Below are positions 23,610 through 36,460 of a stretch of DNA of 64,000 bases, piece by piece (position 1 is the first letter of the stretch; each line of letters begins with the position of its first letter). The notes below the pieces were generated by a model. That model made no database searches. It was given only the letters and a program-made list of their open reading frames with translations, and was not told where the DNA came from. This DNA comes from Monarcha castaneiventris obscurior (Eukaryota; Chordata; Aves; Passeriformes; Monarchidae), in NCBI GenBank assembly GCA_026261815.1, contig JAMPIT010000895.1:186001-250000 (forward strand). Reading direction: 5' to 3'. The position numbers were made by a program, and so were the translations under genes.

Positions 23610-26600
23610 AATTTGTGGATGTCTCATGTAAAATCACTGTGAAAACTATGCGATATAAAACCTGTTATTGCTGATTGGTTAAATTTTGGCCTGGTAAATG
23701 AAAACAAGATTTTTAACACTGAGTTTAGCTACTCTGAGACTTCACTCTGTGCTTGTTTGTTGATGCACCTCTAATCTTCTATTTACACATGTATAGATTT
23801 TAAGACCACGTAAGTGTAATTACCGTATTAGGATGTGACCAATCTCAGTGTTAAATACTTCCATAGGATTTCTTTTTGCAAAATCAGGTCCCTAAGCATC
23901 ATTACAAATTTTCTGGTAATGATATATTACCTTAAAAAAGATGAAGTTTAGGAAGGACAAACATGGGATTGATCGCTTTGTTCCCTCTAGAAGATTTATA
24001 ATGATGTAAAAATTTCTATTCACAGGCAAGCATGTATGTCTGTTCTTTCCATTTGGAAATAGCAATATCTGTTTCTCCTGTGTATTGAAAGACTGGAAGT
24101 GTTGTAGACTTTCCTCAAATTTCACTTGAAGTAAATTTTTTTATAACCTACCATTTCATTTCGGTCTGGTTATCCAGAATTTGAACTGAATGTGTATTAA
24201 TTAAAATAATGTTGATTTCTGGGACTTAAAAAAAGAAAAACACATAGAAACCAAACCACCTCTTTAAAAATTGAATCTGAGTACATTATATTTTCACAGT
24301 TGTTCCTAAGCAAGTCATTAAGGAAAACAAATCAGAAAAGAGCAGCTATATTTAAGATAGAGAAACCTCGAAAATAACAATACATAGAAAAATCTCTTAA
24401 GATCTTTTAAAGATCAGAATGAAAAATAGATGAAATTGTTTATTTAAATGTGACTTTACAAATTTCACTTGTTAGTTTTTACAAGCTTCCACCTATTGTG
24501 ATTAAGCTGGACCTCTTTATATTACCCATTATAGTGAGAGAAAAGATTTCTATTAATTTACTTGAAAAACAAGATGGTATCAACCTATTATGTGTAGGTA
24601 CCATTCAGAACATATTTGTTGACTTTTATAATTGCAGCTTAGTGAAATGATTTATAGTCTTGTGAACCATTCAGAAGGCTATTAATGGCACTTTTGTCTT
24701 GTAAAATGAGCCAAAAATCATATGTCTGAAATTGGTTTTCTTTTTTTTAAATATGTCGTGAGAATAGACAATAGCCTGGACTGAAGCAAAAATAACAGCA
24801 TGGAGCCAGACAGAGTGAATCCTGTGTTTGAGAGTAATATGAAAGGTTATTATCCACCCTTTCCTTAATCTGCCTCTACCAGAGAGCACAGATAAAGCAT
24901 TTTCAAGCTGTCTTCCCTCTCTGGAATAGTGGCAGCCAGTCATCAGGATCTTGCCATTTACTTTTCATAATAATGGTCTTGCAATACACTAAGGAAATTC
25001 ACATTTTGATGAATTTGCTTTTGGGTTAACTTTAATTAAGTGTACCACACTGATGGGTCAAAAGTTTGACTGCATGCTTTTTAAATAAACATTTTGAAAA
25101 CCTAAGATAACAAAGAAAAATCAGAGTGGCATTATCTGAATATCTTGATAATTTTTCTGATAATGCAACAAAATAAATATGCTGGAATATTTTACATGAA
25201 GTGACATTTTCTAGCTGTCTGCACTTAGGAATGTGATTTAAGTTCCTAATTAACATGAAAAAAAGAAGGGTTTTTTTTTTCCTGAAATATCTTTGGTTTC
25301 ATCCAAATACAGGTGTGGACTGCTGTTATCTGTTACATGAAAGTTTCCATTTCATGACTTACAAGTAAGAATAACCTCTTGCAGTCAGGAGGGAAGCCTA
25401 AAAACTTAGCTTCTTTTAAAGTGTTTCTCTGTCTCAAGAGAGAAAAAATACTGTTTCACTGTGCACCAATTGAACCTTTGGAGCAGTTAGTGGTATACTT
25501 CAGACTGAATTAATTGCAATTTGAGTTGATATCTCAGTAGTTATCTCATATTGGAATTCACGGAGGATCTAAAGACATACTAAAATATTACTTAACTATT
25601 AATTTTCTTGAGGAAGAAAAAATAATACCCTGCAGTACTAACTCTCAGCAATTTCTAGACCATTATATTTCAATTGACAGATGTGACCATAACCAGTCTG
25701 AAAGAAGAGTGTGGACTCCTGTTTATGTCAGTAGTGGTTGAATCTGTGTTTTGACGTGCAAAATTTAGTTTGTAGTGAACTTCTGTATTTTGAGGAAAAG
25801 CATTGTAGCCCTGCAGTAAGTAATATGACATGTTTCCCAGTAATCCTTCAGCCAAAAGGAGCAGAGTGACTGAGTTTTGGTAAGGAAAACCTGAGGAGAG
25901 TTTGATTTTGTTCTGCTGTGTAAGCAGTATCAAACATTACCTGGAAAACTACAGCTGGCATTTTCTGTGCCTGGAGTTGCAAATATGTCACTGTCTATTT
26001 CCTATTTTTCACCTAGAGCATTTCTAGAGAAAGGAAACTGCAGTGAGCACCCCTGACAGGCCTGAGACCATGACATTTTGTCATGAATAGACAGAAAGTG
26101 CTTTACTATTCTCTGTTTAGAGTCTGCTTATGTTGGAGATAGTGGCAATATTTTTCTCTTCTTTTACTTTGCCTTTGAGCAGGGGGCTTAGGGGAGCATT
26201 TTTCTGGTAGCCTGAAAAGATAAATTTTCTTCAAACTCAGTGTTAAACTTTGTGCTTCTGTGGAGGGGAAAGTGCATTCTTGGAAACTGCCTTTTATAAA
26301 TAAAACAGAAATAACTCATAAATACAAGGACTAGTCCCAATCTGATCCAAGTTCTAGTTTTGTCAGCACAATATTATTCAAATCCATGTTTTGTCTGCAT
26401 TTTAACTTGTGCCAAATTATTCCTTTAGCCCACACCACATTTGTGTTGAGCTATTCAATCTGTTTTGTGATTAAAGACTTTCAAGTTCTATACCAAACTG
26501 TGAAACTTTATCTTTCAAACACCAAAGACTTTGTCTAAAATACAGCCAAAATTTCATTCCAGCATTTTTCAAAACCATCATGATAAATTACTTACTATGT

Positions 26601-26769
26601 TTAATTTCACTTGATATAATTGAAAAAGAAATCAACAGAGTAATAGAGCAAAACACCTTTAAAGGCTATGAACTCCATTGTAAGGCTCTTCCCAGTAGGA
26701 GAGCTAACTATGGAAGGAATGTATTTGCTCTACTCTGACCTTTTCCCTTGCTCTGGATACTGATCAGGC

Positions 26770-27075
26770 TGAAGGATGGACCTTGAGCTTGATGTGGTTG
26801 ATGGTCCTTTGGCTTCAGTCAGCGCAGTTCTTATGGGAGGATTTTGCATTTGCTGGGGTTTTGATCAAGTCACACTCATTAGCAGTCAAAGCTTCTGCCC
26901 AGGGTGTATCTGCACCAGAGCCCAACATCCTCCTGTGACAGCTGGGCTTCCTGCCCCACTCTGCCTCGACTGTGTGATCGTAGTCAAACCCAAATGTCTG
27001 CTTTCCTTTCGTAACCCTACGATAACCTTGAAAAAAAACATGTTTTCTGTAGGCCACTCTTTCCAGTGCCAATGA
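26770..27075. other. GC-richer block open on both strands; unidentified
   Basis: This 300-base block is richer in GC and CpG than its flanks. It is open for 99 codons on the plus strand (26776-27075) and 85 on the minus strand (26815-27072). I cannot assign either translation to a family. The minus frame has charged and aromatic residues in a globular-looking mix (for example HVFFQGYRRVTKG), but has no splice or promoter context. Possible explanations are a decayed transposon, a fragment of a processed pseudogene, or unique sequence. Confidence 0.3.
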
Positions 27076-30000
27076 CTCAAATTTTCCTAGTTAACCGCAC
27101 AGGATGTCTAGGTGGATGTTTGTTTGTTTTTTTGTTTTAAGTTGGCTAAAAAAAATATGAAAACACTTTCCCTGTTGGGGTGTTACAGAAAGTATTAAAA
27201 TGATTTTGTGTTCTTTATTAATCTGGAATGTTTGATAAAACTTCTTTTTAAGGCTTGCTGATGAAGATATTCTCTTCTGGGTGTTCTGTGGGTTTTGTGT
27301 TTTGGGTTCTTTTTCTGAATGAGGTTCCTGTTTTGTGTGTGTGTTTTGTGTTATGTTTTAATAGTGTCTAAAGCCTATTTCAGATAAACCAGACACAGTG
27401 ACTTCCTTCTGTTGAGAAGGCTACACTCAAATCATACGTTACATTCTGCTGAGCCAAATGCACCAAAATCATTTAATACATAATTTCTCTTATACGTACT
27501 CCTAAAATCTTGACTTCAGATACTGGTATTAAAGTAGATGTAAGGGAATTTTGTCTGGTGATAACTGAGAATGGTGAGCAGTGACAAAGATCTCTTACGT
27601 ATAACGCCTGTTGAGTCTGGAAGCTATCTTTGAAAGAACCCTAAGGGCTCTCATTCTGCGTTTGCTGACTTCAGCACACCTATTAAGGCTGATAATTATT
27701 TCACTGATACCATTGGCAAAAATTATAGAAGAAGGAAAAAAAGCCAAAGGGGCTGCCATCCTGCAGCACTAGCCACTTTATAGTATGCACTGGAAAAGTT
27801 CAAGAAGACAGGCATCTGCACAAGCAATGCATAACCAGCCTACTGTTGACTCACTTATGGGGAGTGATAGCAAAAGAGCAATGACACTGATTAACAACGA
27901 GGCTGATGTTACTTTGTGTCTTGGGCAGGAGTATAATTTGTCATTAAATAAAAAATTCCTGTAAAACAATTTATAAATTATGCCCTCAGATTCACTGGAA
28001 ATGTCTTTCTCTGCTCCAAAACCCCTAAGTGTTTATGATGTGTTATTCTCACAGTTTATGGTTAAAAATGGTATGTATACACTTCAGTGAAACGTGAGCA
28101 TCAAGATCTGAATGGATGGCAAGGTGTCTGTATTACAGAGCTAAGAGCATCTGTCTGTACTGTGTATCTGAGCTGTTATATCACTTAAAGTATGAAAAGG
28201 TAGACTGATGGGAAAGTGCATAGCGAGTAGAAACAGTAAAATATCATTAAGAAGAGACAGGCAAGGAGATGGTTTTAGGGACACATCCTGACTCACCAGA
28301 CTGTTATGGTGAACATCTTTTAGAGAGCATTGCCTTCTGAAGGCCTTCAGAGTGGCTCAGTAGCCAAACACATTATCAGATTTATGATGTTTCCTGAAGT
28401 TAGAAGAACATATATTTCCCTATTTTAAGCAATAATTAGTAATCGTCTACAGAAGTTAAAGCATTCTTTCACTTTCTTTTCCTAAAATAAAGTTTTGTGG
28501 TTATAGGTTTGTAACAAGTAGAAGAGAATACTTACAATTTGCAACTCTCATGATGGTAAATATAATTCTCCTTCTATGTCTATTGAAACTCAGGTTAAAC
28601 TCTTCTTGCTTTCAGCTTGGAAGTGACCAGTTAAAAAAAAAAAAAAGCAAACTCTTGAAAATCTTGATTGGTTCAGGGCTCTAGTCTGCAGTTCATGGAA
28701 TCTACTGAAATCAGAGATGATTATTTAACCCTATGACAGATGGAGCCAGGATGTCTGTATCATCAAAGAGAGGAAAAATGAAATGTGAGTGAGCAGAGAA
28801 GTCAGTAAATATGAGAATAATTGGAGTGGGCATGCTGAGGCAGTAAGGAAGGATACATTGCTGACTTTTTTTTTTCAGCCATCAGCTTTGAAGCCAGCTA
28901 CTGGTCTGTGCAAGTGACCTCTACAGCCTAAACTGAAAGAGGTTAGAGGGTTAGATAAATGCACAGTTCTGTATAAACCTTTCAGGAACACCTATCCAGA
29001 GCATTTTTTTCAATGACAAGACAGTTGCTCTTCTTGCAGAGGATGAACTAAATGATCTGAATTTTTGTTCTGGAGGTATTTATTTTACAATTTGACCTTG
29101 GTAGTAAACTGGAATTTTTAATATACTTTGAGGGTTTCCTCTGGCTTCTGTTAGTAAGTGCACTCATCTAGTTAGGAAAAAAAAGTCTGGATTAAATATA
29201 TAATTAAATTGTGTATCTTTGAAATGCTGAATGATGTTCATTATTTGAAACATGAGGCAGCTATGGACTGGACTCAGGCTGTCAAGTTATAACATACTTT
29301 TAAACACTGGTGATGGTGCTTAAAACTACCATAATACTCCCACTACAAACCTGTTCTGGAACCTTGTTTTGTTAGTACAATAGTCACAGATGATCTACCA
29401 GTTTCCAAAGTAAGTGATTTTACAGCCATTATTGTCAGTATCAGCCTTTTAGCTGAAATGATTCCTGTCTGTCTAGAGTTTGTTGCTACAAAATAATTTT
29501 TAACACTCAGAGCTTTTGTTGATGTTGGTACATCGAACGAAGCAGGTTCTTCTGTTTTTCTTGCAAAATTTAGAACTGGGTCTTTGTCTAGTCAAGTAAG
29601 TTGGGCTAAGATAAAGCATAATGATGAATTAGAGCAGGAATTAGGACAAGCTGAGTGAGATGGGAACTGTCTTGAGGATAGAAAAGACTCTTGTGTAATC
29701 TATTTAACCTCCCTCCTTTCTGGTATTTGGAGTAGACAGAGGATTCCCGGTCTTTCTATTACATGGATGTGAGTAACTGTCCATGGAACCTCATGGTAGA
29801 GTGTTTCTGTTGCCCTCCTCATAATGCTGTGGGGGTCAACAACCTCCAATTGTCCTCAGTTAGACTTAATGGAAAAGATTAATGTAATGAATCTAAACGT
29901 CACTGCTGTTGGTTCCTGTGAAATATGTGATACCAGATGATAGAATTTGGAGTTGGATGGTCTTCAGTTTCTTTTTAAACTTTTATTCTACCAGTTCTAT

Positions 30001-30178
30001 ACATTATTTATACTGAGAAAAGACGAGGGAAGGAAGTTGAAAACTCAAGTAGCCAGAAGTTAAGGACTTCTAAATTCTGTGGATGAACATACAGCATAAT
30101 TTGGCCTTCAATTATAGGACTACAGCTGTGAGATTTTGGACAAAAGGGCTTGTACTCTGTAGAGTTGAATAGAATATG

Positions 30179-30729
30179 CTAGATTTCACGTTCCTTTGAA
30201 AATAGAGAACTATTGAATTGAAGCTTTTTTTGTACTGGTTTGGTTTTTTGAGCAGATGTCATGTATTTGTCCCTTGGAATATTTACTTCTAAGTTTGCAC
30301 TATATCTTGAGATGGCACAAAATGCATCTTGAGAAGCCTCTGAGGAACAGTATTTAACCAAGTTACCAAAGCTATTTTTGATGATTCGTATCATGACTAT
30401 CCAGTGTCTCAGTTTAAATTGTCTGCTTCCAGACAGCATCTTCAGTTTGTTGTGGAATTGGTTTAATGTTGCTTTGGAGAGCAACATCTGGGGAAGGCCG
30501 GTCATGGGTGTAGCATAGAAGGTGTGGTATAGACCATCAGCAGGTGCCAGAGATGCTCCTGGAGCCATGATTTAGAGTTTGCTGCACATTTTCTATTGCA
30601 GCAAGTTAGCTGAGTCACCTGCCTGTGTTTGCAAGAGTTATGTGAATATATAGTTATGTTTGTAAAGATGAAGTAGGCAAATTGCCTAAAGAGATCTGGT
30701 AAAGGAAGAAGATAATTCTGGCAGCACAT
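30179..30729 (-). other. Unidentified region with two overlapping minus-strand frames
   Basis: A 129-residue frame (30179-30568) and a 75-residue frame (30502-30729) overlap on the minus strand. Neither matches a family I know, and no acceptor, donor or CpG island marks a gene. The length is unusual for AT-rich intron, so it may be a remnant of a mobile element, but I see no terminal repeats. Most likely it is chance. Confidence 0.2.
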
Positions 30730-33700
30730 GGGATGCTAGGCTACCTGGAGCTACTTGTGAAGGAAAATGCTTTTTCCCCTCCCTATCCCAGCACATTAAA
30801 AATATGCAGTGACCATGTGCTGTCCCTGTTCACATCCTCTGTACCTCCCACTATAAACATGGATTTAGGAAAATGGTTCCATTCACAGGCCTCTGCCCTC
30901 CTGGTTTGAGGACTAGAGGTGCTTACAGGGGCTTAGCCAATGGGCAGGCTCTCTGTCCTGCAGCTCTCTTTCAGCAGCCTATTTGCACTTGTTTGCTGCT
31001 ATTTCAATTAGCAGAAGAATATTGTCTAAAATGAGGGCTTCCATTAGTAGTTAAAATTGATTACTGTTTCCAGAGCTAGTTAATAAAAGAAGGGATAAAA
31101 ATCAACTATAAGTCTTGGCTGAACCATACAACTTCCACATAGCTTTACTCATGATGAGCTGAAAAAATGGTTCCCTTAAGGTATCACAGAAGGTGGAGCT
31201 TGAGGGTTTTATTTTTCTTTTCAACTGTTAGTCTTGAGTCTTTAAATTTAGCCTGAAAGAATGTGTTTATTTTTCTTGTAGAACTTTAAATCTCCCCTAC
31301 TAAACAAACATTGAACTTAAGGCCACTTACATCGTAAACTTCTTGAATTATCAGCAGAGCAGCATGAAAGATCTCCGTTCCTGTCCTGATAACAGTGATA
31401 GATGTGAGAGACCTAAAGAAAAGCCCATTATCTATCTTCCTCTTTTTATCAAAGAAGCAGAGTGCCCCAGGTCAATTCTGAAAGTTTAAAAAAGCAAAAA
31501 GCAATTAAGTATTCATTACTCGTGCTTGGAAAAATAATTTGCAATATTTCTGGCAAAAGAAAGATGTTTTTGAAAACCATGCTCAGAAACAGGACCAGTT
31601 GCTGTGTATTATATTTACTGGTTTTAGTGAGAGAACTGAAGTGGAACATAAGCTTTTTTTAGTTTTTTGTGTATGTCTGTATGGGTATAGTTATTTCACA
31701 GAAAGATGTATTGCCGTGTAATCTTCCATGAATCATCATGGATTTATAAAGACAGAATTAAACAATTGAGGTTTGACTACCATAAAGGCAGTGAAGTGAG
31801 GACCTGGCTGTTGAATGAATTGCCATTTGAATTGGAAGATTTATCAAGAAATAGGTAATGTATTTTTGAAATTCTGTGCAATTTTGAGGGGTTTATAACC
31901 ACAGTAACATTTTGCAAAAGGCTAAAAGTCCAGCCATAATGCTTAAGCTAGTAGTATGTGTTTAGCATGACAGCAGTAGCACTACTGAACTCTTTTAATG
32001 AGTTTTGCATAAGTCACTTCTTGATTTTTGGTGGTCATTGTAACTGCAGAATTTATTCCCAACATCCATTTCAAATAAGAATCTTTGAACACTGACGAGT
32101 AAGTAGCAGCATCTTTTTAACCTCATTAGGGATATAATTTCACTCAGGGGACCAAAAGGTCAGGAAAGCAAAAACTATATTAAGACCAATCAAATAACAC
32201 ATATCTATGCTGAATCTCTTAAAAAGCTAAAAGTGCCTGTAAAGGAAATGATTTGCCAAGATCATTTCTTTCTCTCTGTTAAATGGATTTTATTACAGCT
32301 AGCCACCTAAAAAAAAAAAGAGTTTTTTATGAAAATGAGATATGGTATCTGACTTTCAAGGATCAGGTGAGACCACATCTTTTGAATTTAAAGAACTGGT
32401 AACTGACCTAGGGCTACACTGGTAGAAGGCAATCGTGCAAAGACATGTTTAAGTTTTAAGGTTTTGAATGGTATTTAAACTCTATAAACATTTCCCACCA
32501 TCTGAGCTGGATACAACCTCTACCTAGCTGTTGTGTTGGAAAGCAAGGCTAAAGGTGGCCCACATTAACCAATTCTACTAATTCTAATTTTTCCACCTAG
32601 CACAAAATTTTTGCATCTCAGCTGGGGAGACCAGCTGCTCTAAAGTGATACTTTGCAGTTGCATGATACCAGAGGAAGGGCATTAATAAATCCAGTATAA
32701 ATGACAAGCAATTTTAGAACCTTTTAGCTTGCTGTTATGGACAGTTCAGGCTTAACTTCAGCTGTTACTTGACAGATTTAATTCCCTGTTCTAATGAAAA
32801 TCTTCCTACCTCCTCCTTACTTGCACCTTTTGCAACCCTCTTTTATGATAATCTTGAAGGTCAGGCTTCTGTCGTTAAATAGAGGAGCTCGAATGGAGGT
32901 ATCCTGATTTATGGATAAAAACATCAATGTTGTTTTCATCCTACAAGATGGTGTTTGAATTATTCTTTTCAGTGTTGGAAGAGATGCCTTTGAGAGCCTG
33001 ATGTGGATTAGAGCTGTGGATCTGCCCTCAAAGAAGGGGACAGTCTCCATGTCCTGCAGTGTCTGAAGGTTCTTTGCCAGACGTACAGACAGTTTCACAT
33101 TTGGTAACTGGGAGGGAAGAAAATAGTATCCTGGCCTAATAAAGCTTCGGTAGTTTTACCAGCCAAAAAAAGTCAGGAGAATTCAGATTTATGAAACATT
33201 CTTACCTCTCCTGAAGCTCTGCCCTTATACAAAAGATTACTCTTTCATGGATGCTGGATATTACATTAATGGATAGTCAGTTAGTGCTGCAGCTGTGTCC
33301 GAAGAACTCTTTCTGAAAGTGAAATGAATTTTTTTTTCTTTCCTTAGGTATATTATAGATCTCTGGCATTCTCATTTTCCAGAGACTTGAAAGAACAACT
33401 TTTCCTGCTGACACAAAATTTTTCCTTCCTAGAGCCTTCATTTTTTTAGGATAGCTGAATCAGAAACCTTGTGCATATAATGGACTGCTGGTTATGCTGA
33501 GTAGCAGGTGCTCAGGAAGGGAGAGCAGCGTCCCTAGCACTGGATGGTGCAGAGGGCACCTTCACAGAGCTGCCATTAATCTGGGCGGCACATATGAACT
33601 GTAATTGCAACCAATGGACAAATCCCTTGGACACTGTTGTGGCATGTACAATGTTACCTAAATACACCATGAATACATTGGGTGCGGGACAAAGAGCTGG

Positions 33701-36433
33701 AGAGCACACATTTCTGATTTCAAGAGAAGGGAGGGGGCATGGGTATGGGTTATTTGACATAGAAGAAACCTGCTAATGAGGCACTAAAATCTCCGTGGGC
33801 TCTACCCCTCTTTCTGCTAGAAAATTCATGCCTGTGGCAATAATTTGAAGGATCCTGGGATCTTAGCTGGAAACTGAGCTGCCTTTTCCTGTTCTCTCAT
33901 TTCTGACTGTATTTGTGTGCCTGCCTTGTGCCATAAGGGGGTTGTAAGGGGTGGTGTGAGGTGGGGGACCATGAAATGTCCTCCTATGTCTTGGCTCTTT
34001 TCATAAGTGCTTCATGTTTGGATGTTTTCAAAGTGGTTTGCTGCTTTTGCAACTTTTTCATAACTCAGCAGCTAATTTTTCTTCATCTGTGCTTGTATAG
34101 TAATCAGTTTCTTGATGCACCCATAGAAAAGGCTGAGTTCATATCTTTTGCAGTTGACTGACGACCTTTTTTTTTCCTTAGGACTAATCCAGTTCTTTAA
34201 TGAGTTGCCAGAGGATGTTTTAAGCACTCCTTGTGCCAATTTCTAATAACACCATGTGTTCTTTACTTGCAACAGCAAGTAAGCTTATCTTTATTAGTCA
34301 TGAAAAAGTTAGAAATATTCTAGAAATTAATTCCTACTGATACTCATCCTGCCTCTCCACCTTATTGCAGCACCCTGAGTGTGCATGTTCAGCCTATTCA
34401 GCTATTGTGCAAGCTGCAAAAAGACACAGACTCTCACAGTGTAGTACCACAATATTATCAAAATCTGTCTAGGAATATGAGGGGGGTTTACAGGATTGTA
34501 AACATAACATGCATGAATCAGTGCTTGCTTTAGCATTGTCGATATTAGCAATACTGTTCTCTACAGCTTCTTATGCTGTTCCTATGTCACCTGCATATTC
34601 CTCCACGAACAAGATGAGAGGCAAACAACAGACAACATGACCAATAATGCAACATGAGCTGAAACACCGAATTTATCCATGCTCCTGTCAGTATCATGTA
34701 GTCACATATGTATCAGTTTATTTTTAACTCCTGAAGTATTGAGTTGAAAATATTTTTGCCGTTACTGAAAATAACATACAATCATATCTTTTCATTCTTA
34801 GTTTATGTTGATCTTTTGGGGTTCAAAAAATTTCTTGCTGTATTGCTGTTCAAAAAAAGGAGATCAATGTTGAAGTCTTGGACACAAAGTGTAGCAGTCA
34901 ATAATGAAGAGTTTCTGCTATGGTTGACTACAGTCAAAAGAACTTACAGCTCAGCTTTTAGGTACCACAGTGCAGACGAATAATGGTTTGGATACAAAAA
35001 ATGTATAATAAAACTACTAGAGAGTGTGTAGGAATCCACTAAGTAAGCAGTGACAGAGTACTTGTGTATTTCTGGTACTAACCCTGTCTGAAGGTCAGGG
35101 AGTACATTTTTTTTTCTTTTTGCTCTGCTCCTGTTACAGAAATTCCTGGTTTAGTTTTTCTTACTCTTCTTAGGGATAGTTGTTAAATGTGTAATGCAGC
35201 CTGCTTATTTTTCATCCCTGCTTTGAATTTTTCCATGCCATAAAAATTTCCAGGTGTAGACAGCAGCATATTGTCTCTCTACAGGCATAGAAAGTGCTTT
35301 CCAAGTTGGGCCAGACATTGGTATCCATGACTTGCCAGTACTCTTGAAAATTAAGGGACTGAACAGTCTGCTGCCGTAGGAGCTTTAGGAGAGTGTCCAC
35401 CAGGACTGTGACCCTGTCCTGCACCCACTTCCCACTTCTGTGGTTTTGTTTAATACCTGTTGCTTCACTCTCTCTTCTAAAATGTCAGCACTGTAATGTT
35501 ATTTTATGTAGTTTTCTGACCTCACACTGGAAAAATCTATTAATCTCCTGGTTATTATGCCCTGCCAGCTGCTAACTCACAGCAATTTAGGATATTGCTA
35601 AATCCTGCTGCTTTACACGCCCTCTGGACTCTTTTGTCTTGTTGTTGACCACTTCTTCCAAAGGGTCTGGTTTCTTTCCCACTCCTCCCTGTTTGAGTTG
35701 CCTTTCATCCTCAAACAATCCTACTTAGTATTCTACTTGCTAATAGCATAGTTATATTTTGACTTTTCAAGAAGAACTGTTGCCACTCTTTACATTGTGA
35801 GTTAACATTTGAAAATCTGCAGAGCATCTGTAGTTCATGTAATGCCTTTGTGTTGGTTTTGTGACTAATTTTCTGTTGTGATATCCAGAAACACCTCCAA
35901 CATGATGAAGATTCCACAGCAAGGTGCACAGAGAGTGTATCTGCCCATTTGTCAACAAGGAAACTTTTTCTTTCTGTATTAGCACAAGATCTTCCTGACA
36001 GTTTTTCAACATCCACTTACTGAAAAATTAAACTTTTACTGACTATTATATGAGAGGGATGAAAGAGGTACCCCAAGATGTGGACTACTAGGGAGAAGTT
36101 CCTGGAGCTGTGGGAATGGTTTTACTGTCTTGCCCTCTCTCTGGTCTGCAGTTTGACTGCATGTGCTGGTGGAATCCAGCAGGTGACCCCAGCTGGGATG
36201 TGTCTGCTCATGGTACCCTTCTGCCACAAAAATATATGATCGTATTTTTCCATGTCTCCTCTGTTTTTAACTTGAAGATGCCAAACTAATGCCAGTTGCT
36301 TTGGGCAAGGTACAGTATTTTGTGTCAGAGGGGGACACAGGAAAGGAAAGTCTATATTGGCATGCAGTATGTCATCTGTGATAAAGACCTCTGGCACATG
36401 CCACTTGATCTGCAGCTGTGTTTCGGATACCAG

Positions 36434-36460
36434 TGGGGATGGGAGTGGTATGGGATGGGA
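36434..36460 (+). repeat. G-run duplication, possible G-quadruplex
   Basis: G runs lie at 36435-36438, 36441-36443, 36452-36454 and 36457-36459, separated by AT, AGTGGTAT and AT. The unit GGATGGGAG is repeated. The centre loop of eight is just longer than the usual limit of seven, so any quadruplex would be non-canonical. On the sense strand it would be present in the nascent pre-mRNA. Confidence 0.4.

Noticed and set aside
35212..36016. Minus-strand frames of 70 and 101 residues as possible retroelement pieces
   Set aside because: No recognisable motif in either, and frames are interrupted; left unassigned.
36100..36400. Minus-strand WIPPAHAVK-like translation faintly recalling a retroviral integrase C-terminal segment
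   Set aside because: Match is a handful of residues with no neighbouring integrase or reverse transcriptase motifs and no LTRs; not enough to call an endogenous retrovirus.
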